A stretch of DNA of 64,000 nt, from the NCBI GenBank assembly GCA_002494015.1, contig DLAR01000084.1, positions 19,937 to 83,936 of the forward strand, read 5' to 3'. The position numbers and the translations under genes were made by a program. Under the pieces are notes generated by a model, which saw only the letters and a program-made list of their open reading frames with translations, searched no databases and was not told where the DNA came from. Positions 27,422 through 36,314 of this stretch are shown piece by piece (positions within the stretch are counted from its first letter, which is position 1; each line of letters opens with the position of its first letter). The DNA comes from Porphyromonadaceae bacterium UBA7042. Lineage in GTDB: Bacteria > Bacteroidota > Bacteroidia > Bacteroidales > Muribaculaceae.

Positions 27422-28126
27422 TTATTCCATGAATCCGTATCCGAACCCGGTGCGGCTGACGATATTCGCGCCATAGTCGCCGAGTTTCTTGCGGAGGCGG
27501 GATATGTTGACATCGACGGCGCGTGGCGATACATCGGCCTGTCCCGGCCATGCCACGCGCTGGATTTCCTCACGGTTGAACAGCTTGTTGCGGTTGCGGA
27601 ATATGTGCAAGAGTATTTGCATTTCGGTGGGGGTGAGGGATATGGGTGTCCCGTTGATTGTGACGGCGTTGTTTTCGAGGTTGACGGCGAGGGTCTTGTA
27701 CTCCAGCGTTGCCGATGGCATTTTCATGATGACGTTGCTGTGGCGGCGCATAATGGACTTAATGCGCGCAATCATGGTGCGGAGCGAGAACGGTTTGACG
27801 ATGTAGTCGTCGGCCCCGGCGTTGAGCGCGTCGATGACGGTGCTTTCGCTGTCCTCCTCGGAACAGAATATGAATGGGATGTTGGCTGTGAGAGGGGCGT
27901 CTTTCAGGCGTTCCAGCAATTCAAAACCGGAAATTTCGGCCAAATTGACCTCCGAAATAATCATACGGTATCCTTCGAGTGGTTGTCGCAGCGCGTCCTC
28001 GGCACAGGTATAGACGTCGACAGTGTATCCTTCCGCTGCAAGGCAGTCATGCAGCAGGGTGGTGATGTTGCGGTCACTGTCGACGAGCAGGATTGATGTC
28101 GTATCGGATGGAAGGTCGTTGTTCAC
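27422..28126 (-). CDS. OmpR-type response regulator with a Glu at the phosphorylation site
   Basis: A transcriptional regulator of 234 residues: receiver domain (about 11-125) and winged-helix DNA-binding domain (about 135-234, ending NIVSRTGFGYGFME). The acidic pair is DS (Asp16, Ser17) instead of DD, and the phospho-acceptor position in IISEVNLAEISG is Glu59 instead of Asp. Ser89 and Lys111 sit at the conserved Thr/Ser and Lys positions. The start is GTG 28126, because the promoter at 28189-28219 excludes the longer frame. No histidine kinase gene is nearby. The output domain looks intact. Confidence 0.85.
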   Translation of the reverse strand: MNNDLPSDTTSILLVDSDRNITTLLHDCLAAEGYTVDVYTCAEDALRQPLEGYRMIISEVNLAEISGFELLERLKDAPLTANIPFIFCSEEDSESTVIDALNAGADDYIVKPFSLRTMIARIKSIMRRHSNVIMKMPSATLEYKTLAVNLENNAVTINGTPISLTPTEMQILLHIFRNRNKLFNREEIQRVAWPGQADVSPRAVDVNISRLRKKLGDYGANIVSRTGFGYGFME

Positions 28127-28188
28127 AATGGAGATGGTGAATAAGTTAGATGTCCCCTTTAGGGGGCGCTTTTTTGCAAATAAGTGTA

Positions 28189-28219
28189 CAAATTTATAGT
28201 TTTTGTCATGTGAAACAAA
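28189..28219 (-). promoter_or_regulatory. Promoter of the response regulator-rnhB operon
   Basis: On the minus strand TTTG (28216-28219), a 19-base spacer, and TAAATTTG (28189-28196). The predicted leader of about 55 bases contains a short GC-rich hairpin (CCCCTAAAGGGG, 28154-28165 region). Confidence 0.75.
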
Positions 28220-28282
28220 AGGCTGTAACTGAATTGTGTTTACTTTTTGACACAAATTTAACAGCCATACTCCTTCCCGAGT

Positions 28283-30103
28283 CTATGAAATAGCCTTTCG
28301 GAACTGGTTCTTGATTTCGTCCACCACATTTATAATATAATCGCCGGTCTTTTCAAGGCTGCCGATGATGTCCATATAATATATGCCTGCCTGATACTCG
28401 TAGTGACGCTCGTTGATGTTCTCGACGTTGGCCGTGCGCAGCTGGTTGCGCAGGTTGTTGATTTCGCGTTCCAGATTGTAGGAGTTTATGATGTCTTTCT
28501 CGTGAACGTTTTCCACGTCGCTGAGCAGCAGGAGCATGTTGGCCATCGCGGCCTCGACATCGATAAACATCGAGTCGAGGTTGGTATAAATTTCTTCGTT
28601 GAACTTCACGCGGCTCTCCTGTTTGCGGATGAGGATCTTAGCCACTCCGTAGCAGCAGTCGGCGATGCTCTCGATTTCGCTGACGATGCGCAGCATCGAT
28701 GCGATGCGGTGCTTGCCTTCGTTGGACAGGCGGCCTTCCGAGCATCGGTTGAGGTAGTTGGCTATCTCGATTTCCATGCGGTCCGAAATTTCCTCATATT
28801 TCTCAAGACGTGAGAACTGGTGGGTGAAATCCTCGGAGTTGTCCTTGGTGTGGACAATGTTCTGCGCCATGCCGATCATGCGCTGCACACGCTGCCCGTA
28901 GACCACGATTTCTTTCTCGGCCTGAGCGATGTTGAGCTCGGCGGCACTGAGCATACCTCCCGAGATGAATTTGAGCTGGAATGTCTCGTCTTCGTTCTTG
29001 CTTGCGGGCACAAGGCGCTCGACAATCTTGACATAAAGGTTGGTGAACCAGATCATGATTGACAGGTTGATGAGGTTGAAGACGGTGTGGAAGATTGACA
29101 GGCCGATTGACACGCTCTGTTGCAGCATGGCGACTTTAAGCACGGTGGGATGCCCGGCGGGGAGGGAGTTGTCAAAGAGGTGGTTGTAGACATCCGGGTC
29201 GGTGGCTTCGATGTAGTTCACATAGTTGGCCAGCGCGGCAGGGTCGCCTTGTCCCAGAGTCTCGGTTATCCACTCGGTCAGGCTGACAAACGGATAGAAG
29301 ACGGCGAGTGTCCACAGGGTGCCGAGAAGGTTGAACAGCAAGTGGCCCATCGCGGTGCGTTTGGCGGCGACGTTGCCACCCATTGACGCCATGATGGGGG
29401 TGATGGTGGTGCCGATGTTACTGCCGAGCACGATGGCACAAGAAAGCTCGAACCCTATCCAGCCCTTGCTGCACATGATGAGCGTGATGGCAAAGGTCGC
29501 GGCACTGGACTGGATGACCATTGTCAGCACGAGGCCGACCATCAGGAATATCAGCACTGATCCGAATCCCATCGAGGTGTATTGCTGGAGGAAGGCAAAC
29601 ATCTCGGGGTTGCTCTGAAGGTCGGGGACGTAGGTGCTGATCATGTCGAGGCCCATGAACAGGAACGCAAAGCCTATCAGGAACTCTCCGATTGACTTGT
29701 TGCGGCTGCTCTTGGTGAACAGCAGGGGTATCGACAGGCCGATCAGCGGTAGGACGAAGGCTGAAATGTTGACCTTGAATCCAAAAAGGGCGATAACCCA
29801 TGCGGTGAACGTCGTGCCGACGTTGGCACCCATGATTACCGCCATGGACTGGGCCAGAGACATGAGGCCCGCGTTGACAAAGCTGACGACCATTACCGTG
29901 GATGCCGACGAGCTTTGGATAAGTGCTGTGATAAGGAAACCGGTCAGTGTGCCGGTGAAACGATTTCGCGTCATCGCCGAGAGGATGTTTCTCAGACGGT
30001 CGCCTGCGGCCTTCTGAAGCCCCTCGCTCATTACCTTCATACCATAAAGGAAGAGCCCGACGGCACCCAGCAGACACAAAAAGTCTAAAAAGCTGTAGTT
30101 CAT
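28283..30103 (-). CDS. Na/Pi cotransporter family protein with C-terminal PhoU-like domain
   Basis: A 606-residue inner-membrane protein of the NptA/PNaS family, expected to take up phosphate with sodium. Two inverted repeats carry the QSSS/QSSA motifs (TALIQSSSASTVMVVS near 58-73 and VIQSSAATFAITL near 200) and GANVGTT / GSNIGTT. About eight to ten membrane helices lie in residues 1-360. The last 200 residues form helical PhoU-like bundles facing the cytoplasm, which may sense phosphate. Its -7 box is at 30171-30178. Confidence 0.92.
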   Translation of the reverse strand: MNYSFLDFLCLLGAVGLFLYGMKVMSEGLQKAAGDRLRNILSAMTRNRFTGTLTGFLITALIQSSSASTVMVVSFVNAGLMSLAQSMAVIMGANVGTTFTAWVIALFGFKVNISAFVLPLIGLSIPLLFTKSSRNKSIGEFLIGFAFLFMGLDMISTYVPDLQSNPEMFAFLQQYTSMGFGSVLIFLMVGLVLTMVIQSSAATFAITLIMCSKGWIGFELSCAIVLGSNIGTTITPIMASMGGNVAAKRTAMGHLLFNLLGTLWTLAVFYPFVSLTEWITETLGQGDPAALANYVNYIEATDPDVYNHLFDNSLPAGHPTVLKVAMLQQSVSIGLSIFHTVFNLINLSIMIWFTNLYVKIVERLVPASKNEDETFQLKFISGGMLSAAELNIAQAEKEIVVYGQRVQRMIGMAQNIVHTKDNSEDFTHQFSRLEKYEEISDRMEIEIANYLNRCSEGRLSNEGKHRIASMLRIVSEIESIADCCYGVAKILIRKQESRVKFNEEIYTNLDSMFIDVEAAMANMLLLLSDVENVHEKDIINSYNLEREINNLRNQLRTANVENINERHYEYQAGIYYMDIIGSLEKTGDYIINVVDEIKNQFRKAIS

Positions 30104-30170
30104 ACGAGTGGTTGTTGACGTGAAGTTGTCATGAAATTTCCGGGTGAAAAATGCCGGTTTTTTCCGATTG

Positions 30171-30178
30171 CAAAGTTA
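30171..30178 (-). promoter_or_regulatory. -7 box of the Na/Pi cotransporter gene
   Basis: TAACTTTG on the minus strand, 67 bases upstream of ATG 30103. No clear TTTG sits at the -33 distance. Confidence 0.5.
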
Positions 30179-30373
30179 AGATAAATTTTAATAAGTCCAT
30201 TATTCCGTTCATTAAAAATTTCAGGTGTGTTTTTCTAGGAAAAAAATCCCGTTTTTAGCGGATGATTTACCATGCCCGGGGCTGCCGGTTTGGTTGATTG
30301 TAACAAAAAAGTCAAGTTTGGGGTAAAATAGTATCATAATCCCGTCGGCAGAATATCTACTTTTGCTATACAC

Positions 30374-30811
30374 TTGGGCGAGAAACCCGGTGAGCCGAGT
30401 TATCACATTTTTGACTGGTGCTTCTCATTTGACGAATCTAATGTCGTGTCTCCTCGGCAGTATCTGTTTTTTAATCGGTATGAGGGTGGCCAGTATGGCG
30501 GAGCCGGCTTTTTCCACGCTCTGTGTCTGAACAAGAAATTTCAGCAGCGTTTCAACGAGCGTTGGGATGAATTTTATACGACGGTTTATCCGCAATGGCT
30601 TGAATATTTTGACGAGTATGCGGCCAAGATTGAGGTCACGGCCTATCAGAACGGCCAACGCTGGACGGCCGACGAGAATTCAAAACAGGCGGGAAGCAGC
30701 GCCGATTTCCACAAAAATGCCGCCGAGATGCGTCAGTGGATTATCGACCGTGTCGAGTTTATCAACAGCGACCCTCAGCGGGGACTTTTTGAGAACGAAG
30801 AAGTATTCTGA
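30374..30811 (+). pseudogene. Remnant of a CotH-kinase-type protein (C-terminal part only)
   Basis: The 145-codon frame matches the end of CotH kinase family proteins: HIFDWCFSFD stands where full-length members have WDFDW, followed by a FFHALCLNKKFQQRFNERW block, YFDEYAAKIE, and AAEMRQWIIDRVEFIN near the end. Full-length members are several hundred residues long, and the nucleotide-binding N-terminal part is missing. There is no ATG; the frame opens at a TTG. A TACTTTTG box at 30358-30365 lies just upstream. I judge it a 5'-deleted gene, but a short expressed protein cannot be excluded. Confidence 0.6.
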
Positions 30812-30817
30812 CCGGCA

Positions 30818-31279
30818 TCATTGCAACTGCTTGCGTGTTCTGATGCCCGGGCGGTTGTGGAGCGTGACTGCGGCAAAAAGGTCAGCCTGCGGCGAGACAT
30901 AGCTGATGAAATAATGCTCGGCGCCCATGAAGTCGAGCAGGAAAGTTGCCGTGTCGGCCGGTGAATAGGCGGGATTGCCGGCAACGATGCGTTCCTCGAT
31001 TTTCACGTCAAAACCCTTGACGGTTATAGCTGCGCTGACCGCTCCGGCCTCGGTGACTCCAGCTACCCCGCGGCGTGTCAGTATCACACTCCCGTCATCA
31101 AGACATTGCAGCTCGATGGCGGGAGTTGTGTTGCCGGTGGCTGACAGCGTGCTGCCGAGCAGTATGGTCCTGACAGGCCCGGGGGCCTGTCTGACTGACA
31201 TGAACGCGACAACGGCCGCGGCGGCGACCACGGCGATTACATAGAATTCTACCGATTGAAAAATGGAAAGGAGTATCAT
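30818..31279 (-). CDS. Hypothetical single-pass membrane protein
   Basis: A 153-residue protein I do not recognise. It has one N-terminal hydrophobic helix (about 10-28, rich in Ala/Val), and the rest looks like a small beta-rich domain (IELQCLDDGSVILTRRGVAG, then AAITVKGFDVKIEERIVAGN) probably facing the periplasm. It has coding character and a good -7 box, TACTTTTG at 31284-31291, ending only 4 bases before the ATG, so its mRNA may be leaderless. It lies convergent to the CotH remnant, whose end is 6 bases away. Confidence 0.6.
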   Translation of the reverse strand: MILLSIFQSVEFYVIAVVAAAAVVAFMSVRQAPGPVRTILLGSTLSATGNTTPAIELQCLDDGSVILTRRGVAGVTEAGAVSAAITVKGFDVKIEERIVAGNPAYSPADTATFLLDFMGAEHYFISYVSPQADLFAAVTLHNRPGIRTRKQLQ

Positions 31280-31283
31280 GCTG

Positions 31284-31291
31284 CAAAAGTA
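31284..31291 (-). promoter_or_regulatory. -7 box abutting the start codon of the 153-residue membrane protein gene
   Basis: TACTTTTG on the minus strand with only four bases between the box and ATG 31279, which would put the transcription start at or next to the start codon. Confidence 0.5.
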
Positions 31292-31368
31292 GCAATTATT
31301 ACGATAAAACGAAAACCTCCCCGTCGGTCTTGGCGTTATAACTCAAAATCAACATCAACTGTGTTACT

Positions 31369-32658
31369 ATGTTAATTGGCGCGATACCGACTCATAAAGC
31401 CGCTCAATGGCTTCTGTCCCATGTGAGGCAGATTCTTGAAAAGCTCGGACTTGAAAATGACCCGACAACCGAGGAAATAATATATATAGGGCTTGTCGTC
31501 GTCATCGCCTTGGGGGCGGGATGGCTCGTCAGGCGCGGAATCCTTTATATTGCCCAGAAATTTGTCAAGTTGCGCAATACCGAAATCGGTGCCGAACTGC
31601 TTCAGCAGCACACCCTGACCCGGTGCAGCCACATTATATCCCCGCTCGTGATTCTTGCCCTTATCCCGTTTGCGTTTACGTCTGATTCCCCGTCGCTCGG
31701 CGTGGTTCAGAAGTGTCTGTACATTTACACGGTCATCGCGGTGGCGGTGGCGGTTAATGCGGTCATGACCTTTGTGTGGATGCGCTATGACATCAAGCGC
31801 AACACTCGCAATCTTCCCTTGAAGGGGATTCTGAACATCGGAATGGGTATCGTGTGGGCAATCGTGGTCATCGTGAGTGTCTCGATACTCATCAACCGTT
31901 CCCCGGCGGTGCTGCTTGGGGGGTTAGGAGCGTTTGCCGCTGCATTGATGCTGATTTTCAAGGATACGATTCTCGGTTTTGTGGCAGGGATACAGCTGTC
32001 ACAGAACGACATGCTCCATGTCGGAGACTGGATTGTCGTCCCCTCAACACCTGCCAACGGTATTGTGACCGACGTTTCGCTTACCGCCGTCAAGGTGCAG
32101 AATTTTGACAACACGATTGTCACTCTGCCACCCTATACACTTGTTTCCACTTCGTTTCAGAACTGGCGCGGTATGAGTCAGAGCGGTTGCCGCCGCATCA
32201 TGCGCTCGGTGACATTTGAAAGCGAGAGCGTGGTCGGGATTGACGACGCGACAGTCGATGCGCTGACCGCCAAGTTCCCTGTCATGAAACCGTGGGTCGA
32301 CGACATGAAGGCAGCCGGAAAGGCGGTCTACGCGCCCGGGGTGGCCGTGGTCAACGGCACGGTCGCGACTAACCTCGGCCTTTTCCGGGCCTATCTGTGC
32401 AGCTACATTCTGTCAAATGACGCCTTTAACCATGACTCGCAAGTGCTCGTGCGCATAATGGATCCCACCCCCAACGGTTTCCCCTTGCAGGTGTGGTGCT
32501 TTACGTCAACAACGGCGTGGACCGCTTATGAGGCGATACAGAGCGCGCTTTTTGAACACATAGCTGTCGTGGCGCCGCAGTTCAATCTGAAAATCTACAA
32601 CAACGCGTCGGTTCTCGATACTGCCACGGTTCAGATGCTGCCCGATTCGGCTCATTGA
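31369..32658 (+). CDS. Mechanosensitive channel of the MscS superfamily (YbdG-like)
   Basis: A 429-residue inner-membrane channel resembling E. coli YbdG (MscM activity) in length and layout. Several helices occupy residues 1-200. The pore-lining helix and its exit are seen in SPAVLLGGLGAFAAALMLIFKDTILGFVAGIQLSQNDM (in order, about 178-215). Next come the beta domain with HVGDWIVVPS and VTDVSLTAVKVQNFDNTIVTLP, FQNWRGMSQSGCRRI, and a C-terminal alpha/beta domain ending around FNLKIYNNAS. It likely opens under membrane tension. Its stop overlaps that of the convergent meaB gene by 7 bases. Confidence 0.92.
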   Translation: MLIGAIPTHKAAQWLLSHVRQILEKLGLENDPTTEEIIYIGLVVVIALGAGWLVRRGILYIAQKFVKLRNTEIGAELLQQHTLTRCSHIISPLVILALIPFAFTSDSPSLGVVQKCLYIYTVIAVAVAVNAVMTFVWMRYDIKRNTRNLPLKGILNIGMGIVWAIVVIVSVSILINRSPAVLLGGLGAFAAALMLIFKDTILGFVAGIQLSQNDMLHVGDWIVVPSTPANGIVTDVSLTAVKVQNFDNTIVTLPPYTLVSTSFQNWRGMSQSGCRRIMRSVTFESESVVGIDDATVDALTAKFPVMKPWVDDMKAAGKAVYAPGVAVVNGTVATNLGLFRAYLCSYILSNDAFNHDSQVLVRIMDPTPNGFPLQVWCFTSTTAWTAYEAIQSALFEHIAVVAPQFNLKIYNNASVLDTATVQMLPDSAH

Positions 32659-33758
32659 TGTCGCTGCCGTTCTGTCTGTCGGGAGAAATAGTAGTCGAGG
32701 ATGTCTCGGGCGGCTGTAAAGGAACTCTGACGGTTGGAAAGAACGCGCATCTCTTTGTCGACGAGCATTTTTTCGATTTCCGGGTCGTTGTAGAAATGAT
32801 TGCGGAGCTGCTCGTTGATGGTCTCAAACATCCAGTAGCGGGCCTGCTCGCGGCGTTTACGCTCGAAGTAGCCGTTCCCTTCGACAAATTCAAAGTATCG
32901 GTCAATCATCGCCCACACTTCCTCGATGCCCAGTTCGTAATATCCTGAGTAGGTCAGCACTTCGGGCATCCACCCCGATGTCGTCGGGGGAAACAGGTGC
33001 AGCGCGCTGCGGAACTGCGCTTGGGCGAGGCGGGCGCGGTCGACGTTGTCGCCGTCGGCCTTGTTGATGACGATGCCGTCGGCCATCTCCATGATTCCGC
33101 GCTTGATGCCCTGAAGCTCGTCGCCTGTTCCGGCGAGCTGGATAAGGAGGAAGAAGTCGACCATCGAGTGCACGGCGGTCTCGCTCTGCCCCACACCTAC
33201 GGTCTCTACAAATATATTGTTGAACCCGGCAGCCTCGCACAGCACGATTGTCTCACGCGTCTTGCGGGCCACGCCCCCGAGAGAACCTGCCGACGGACTG
33301 GGGCGGATGAAGGCCGACGGATGAACGGCAAGTTTTTCCATGCGCGTCTTGTCACCGAGAATACTCCCCTTGGTCCTTTCGCTCGACGGGTCGATGGCAA
33401 GGACGGCGAGCTTGCCCCCGCGCTTGAGCACATGGAGGCCGAAAACGTCAATCGACGTGCTTTTGCCGGCTCCCGGAACGCCTGTTATGCCTATTCGGCG
33501 TGAATTTCCCGAGTGAGGAAGACATTTTTCAATAACTTCCTGAGCAAGAACCTGATGGTCGGGTGAAAGGCTTTCGACAAGAGTCACGGCTCGCGAGAGC
33601 ATTGTCACGTCGCCTTTGAGAATTCCCTCGACCATTTCGGCCACAGTGGGCATCGGCTTGCGTCGGCGTTTGAGATACGGGTTCACAACGGGTGGCTGTT
33701 TGACACCTTCGTTGACAGTCAGTCCGGTATATTTATCGTCGTTCTCGATGTGTTCCAT
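32652..33758 (-). CDS. meaB: Methylmalonyl-CoA mutase-associated GTPase MeaB
   Basis: A 368-residue G3E-family GTPase that protects and loads cobalamin-dependent methylmalonyl-CoA mutase, part of the succinate/propionate interconversion used by Bacteroidales. The Walker A motif GVPGAGKS is at 93-100; AIDPSSERTKGSILGDKTRM, FVETVGVGQSE (switch and Walker B region) and the base-specificity motif NKADGD follow in order. C-terminal dimerisation helices are present. The mutase genes are not in this window. Confidence 0.93.
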   Translation of the reverse strand: MEHIENDDKYTGLTVNEGVKQPPVVNPYLKRRRKPMPTVAEMVEGILKGDVTMLSRAVTLVESLSPDHQVLAQEVIEKCLPHSGNSRRIGITGVPGAGKSTSIDVFGLHVLKRGGKLAVLAIDPSSERTKGSILGDKTRMEKLAVHPSAFIRPSPSAGSLGGVARKTRETIVLCEAAGFNNIFVETVGVGQSETAVHSMVDFFLLIQLAGTGDELQGIKRGIMEMADGIVINKADGDNVDRARLAQAQFRSALHLFPPTTSGWMPEVLTYSGYYELGIEEVWAMIDRYFEFVEGNGYFERKRREQARYWMFETINEQLRNHFYNDPEIEKMLVDKEMRVLSNRQSSFTAARDILDYYFSRQTERQRHQ

Positions 33759-33779
33759 GATATAAAAAAGGTATTGCTG

Positions 33780-34859
33780 TTATTTGACCTCCCCCACGAC
33801 GCGCACGATGCGGGAAGGGTTGGATGGGTCGTTGCTGATTATGGTTATGCGGGCATTGAGCAGCTCGGTGTCGCCGATTTCAGACGGGTTGACGGTGACG
33901 GTCACTGTCACGCTCTTTCCCGCCTTGATTCGGTCATTTTTCAGTTTGACTGAAACTGCTTTCTCCGGCGTTTTGATGCTGCGGATGACAAGTGGCTCCT
34001 TCCCCTTGTTGGCGATGGTGAATGTTCGGGTCATCGGTGCCGAGTCGCGGGTTATGCGGCCGAGGTCTATCGACAGCGGGTCAATCGCTATGACCGGGGC
34101 CTTGGCAAGCTGCTCGGGGGTGAGCTGCGAAAAGTCCTCCTTTATGATTGCGATGGTTTCTATTTCCTGACCATGAGCTGAATCGGCCGAGGGGCGGATG
34201 GAGAAACTGTCGGTCACGATTCCCCAGTCTTTGACACGGTCGCTGTGGAAGACGGTTGAGACTACAAATTGCTCGCCCGGAGGTACGTCAGCGGGTTGTA
34301 CGAGGATGTTGATGTATGGTGGCACACCTTCGACAACGGGGTGCATCGTCTCGGCGCTTGCGTTGTATCCTTCAATATACTTGCCTGTCGTGCGGCCTTT
34401 AACCACGTCGCCGTAGGCTATGGTCGCCTCGCGCAGTTTCATGGTCCCGACATCGACGGGAAAGCGTCCCTTGAGGGTGTTGGATGTGCCGATTACGGTT
34501 CCCGTGATGTTGAGATTGGAGCGCATAGGGTCGGCGTTCAGGTCTACGCTGACTCTCTTGACAAAGCGGCCGGGGCGGCCGGTCGCGTCATATCCCACCT
34601 TGATGACGCCGGTATCGCCGGGGGCGATGGGGGCGTTGGAAAATGTCGGTTTGGTGCAACCGCAGTTAGCGCGTGCGCCTACGATGGCCATAGGCTCGTC
34701 TCCGTCGTTGACAATGCGGAATTCGCAGTAAACGGTGCCGAGTTCCTCGTTAAACGCTCCGAAATCGTGTTCGGTCTCAAGCCACCGTCCATGAGGGACA
34801 GCGACGGCTGCCGCCGCTGTCAGCAGCGCGGTGGCTGAAAGGATGAAGTGACGCATCAT
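33780..34859 (-). CDS. Exported protein with three DUF1573-type Ig-like repeats
   Basis: A 359-residue secreted or periplasmic protein of unknown function. A short signal peptide (to about 20) is followed by a DUF1573 domain with EHDFGAFNEELG and VGARANCGCTKP, a middle Ig-like domain, and a second clear DUF1573-type domain near the C-terminus (SIDLGRITRDSAPMTRTF and the rest). The CGC motif of the first domain is typical. The start codon overlaps the stop of the upstream DUF1573 gene by 4 bases, so the two proteins are coupled and may act together. Confidence 0.82.
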   Translation of the reverse strand: MMRHFILSATALLTAAAAVAVPHGRWLETEHDFGAFNEELGTVYCEFRIVNDGDEPMAIVGARANCGCTKPTFSNAPIAPGDTGVIKVGYDATGRPGRFVKRVSVDLNADPMRSNLNITGTVIGTSNTLKGRFPVDVGTMKLREATIAYGDVVKGRTTGKYIEGYNASAETMHPVVEGVPPYINILVQPADVPPGEQFVVSTVFHSDRVKDWGIVTDSFSIRPSADSAHGQEIETIAIIKEDFSQLTPEQLAKAPVIAIDPLSIDLGRITRDSAPMTRTFTIANKGKEPLVIRSIKTPEKAVSVKLKNDRIKAGKSVTVTVTVNPSEIGDTELLNARITIISNDPSNPSRIVRVVGEVK

Positions 34860-35257
34860 TTCTTAGTGGGTATAATGGTTCCGTTGAAAGTCAGTTTTTT
34901 GCGGTCGCCCTTTGCGTTGGTCTTGACCTTTACCTCGCGGTTGAACTCGCCGGCGCGGCCCCGCGGGTTGAATTTTATCTTTATTTCCCCTTTTTTTCCG
35001 GGTTTGATGGGACTTTTAGGGTAAGATGGTGTGGTGCATCCGCATCCGCCATTTGTGACCGAAATAATGACAAGGGGGGCATCGCCGGTGTTTTCAAACT
35101 CATAAACGGCTGTCACATAGTCGTCATCCTTGATGGTGCCGAAGTCGTGGGATGTCTTGGCAAACGTAATTTCCGGTTTGCCGTCTTTTTTTCCGGCTGC
35201 CGCAGCGATTCCGACAGTCATCACTGCCAGAATTATCGAAATAATAATCTTTTTCAT
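34856..35257 (-). CDS. Small exported DUF1573 protein
   Basis: A 133-residue single-domain DUF1573 protein with a signal peptide (MKKIIISIILAVMTVGIAAA). The family core is visible as SHDFGTIKDDD, FENTGDAPLVI, NGGCGCTTPSYPK and IKFNPRGRAGEFNREV. It is first in a two-gene operon with the larger DUF1573 protein; the promoter is at 35319-35349. Function unknown; such Ig-like domains are usually adhesive or scaffold modules. Confidence 0.85.
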   Translation of the reverse strand: MKKIIISIILAVMTVGIAAAAGKKDGKPEITFAKTSHDFGTIKDDDYVTAVYEFENTGDAPLVIISVTNGGCGCTTPSYPKSPIKPGKKGEIKIKFNPRGRAGEFNREVKVKTNAKGDRKKLTFNGTIIPTKK

Positions 35258-35318
35258 AATAAATGTCTACTTAACAATTGGAACGGCATTTCCCTGCAAA
35301 GGTTTAACACCAAGGTCG

Positions 35319-35349
35319 CAAATTTAGCAAAAATTATCGGTATAGACAA
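35319..35349 (-). promoter_or_regulatory. Promoter of the DUF1573 operon
   Basis: On the minus strand TTG (35347-35349), a 20-base spacer, and TAAATTTG (35319-35326). The predicted leader is about 55 bases. Confidence 0.6.
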
Positions 35350-35351
35350 TC

Positions 35352-36314
35352 TCAGGCGTTGATTACGAGGATTGTCGAGTAGGCGATGTAGGCGAGAAGG
35401 AGTATTGCGCCTTCGGGACGGGTGATAGTGCGCTCGCGGAAAAACCATCCGAATATCCAGAACAACAGTGATGCGCCGACGAGGGTCAGCAAGTCAAAGT
35501 TGCCGATTGAGCCAAGGGGAAGCGGGGATATGGAGGCTGATGTGCCGAGGACGAAGAACACGTTGAACAGGCAGCTGCCGATGACGTTGCCGATCGCGAG
35601 TCCCGGTTTCCCCTTGACGGCGGCGACCGCCGAGGTGGCGAGTTCGGGGAACGAAGTGCTCATTGCCACGATTGTCAGGCCGATGACGGCATCGCTGACG
35701 TTGAGACTGCGGGCGATGGCGGTGGCGCCGTTTACAAATAATTCGCCGCCGCCCACCAGTCCGGCAAGGCCGACGAGGATAAAGAGCGATGACCTCCACA
35801 GCGGCATCTGTTTCACCTCGGCGCTGTCGTTTCCTCCGCCGTCGGGGCCGTTTTTCGCAATAGAGAATGTATAGCGCATGAAAATGAGGAAAAACAGCAA
35901 TAGTAGCAGGCCGCCGGTGCGGTTGATTATGTTTTCAGACGCATTGTCGAGAAACATGCCGTTGCCACACACGAGCAGGGCGAGTGACGACAGGAGGACA
36001 AGTGGTATCTCGTTGGTCATTATGCTCCGCTCGACCTTTATGGGGCGCAGGAGCGCCACGACCCCTATGATGGCAAGGATATTGAAAATATTGCTGCCGA
36101 CAACGTTGCCTATCGCCAGTCCCGCGCTGCCACGGATAGCCGAGAGGACGCTGATGACAAGCTCGGGTGCCGAGGTGCCGAATGCGACTATTGTCAGGCC
36201 GATGACGAGGTCGGAGATGCCGTAACGTTTGGCGAAAGCCGAAGATCCGTCGGTCAGCAGGCTGGCTCCGACAAGGATGCAGGCGAGTCCGAGGATAAGA
36301 TAAACAATGCTCAT
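35352..36314 (-). CDS. Calcium/sodium antiporter (CaCA family, YrbG-like)
   Basis: A 320-residue inner-membrane cation exchanger of ten helices arranged as two inverted halves. The two alpha repeats are clear: VIGLTIVAFGTSAPELVIS in the first half and VIGLTIVAMSTSFPELATS in the second, followed by GLAIGNVVGSNIFN and GLAIGNVIGSCLFN. Glutamates in both GTSAPE/STSFPE motifs, which bind the cation, are present. The true start is ATG 36314, overlapping the stop of the upstream DUF2461 gene by 4 bases; the longer frame to 36395 lies inside that gene. Confidence 0.93.
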   Translation of the reverse strand: MSIVYLILGLACILVGASLLTDGSSAFAKRYGISDLVIGLTIVAFGTSAPELVISVLSAIRGSAGLAIGNVVGSNIFNILAIIGVVALLRPIKVERSIMTNEIPLVLLSSLALLVCGNGMFLDNASENIINRTGGLLLLLFFLIFMRYTFSIAKNGPDGGGNDSAEVKQMPLWRSSLFILVGLAGLVGGGELFVNGATAIARSLNVSDAVIGLTIVAMSTSFPELATSAVAAVKGKPGLAIGNVIGSCLFNVFFVLGTSASISPLPLGSIGNFDLLTLVGASLLFWIFGWFFRERTITRPEGAILLLAYIAYSTILVINA

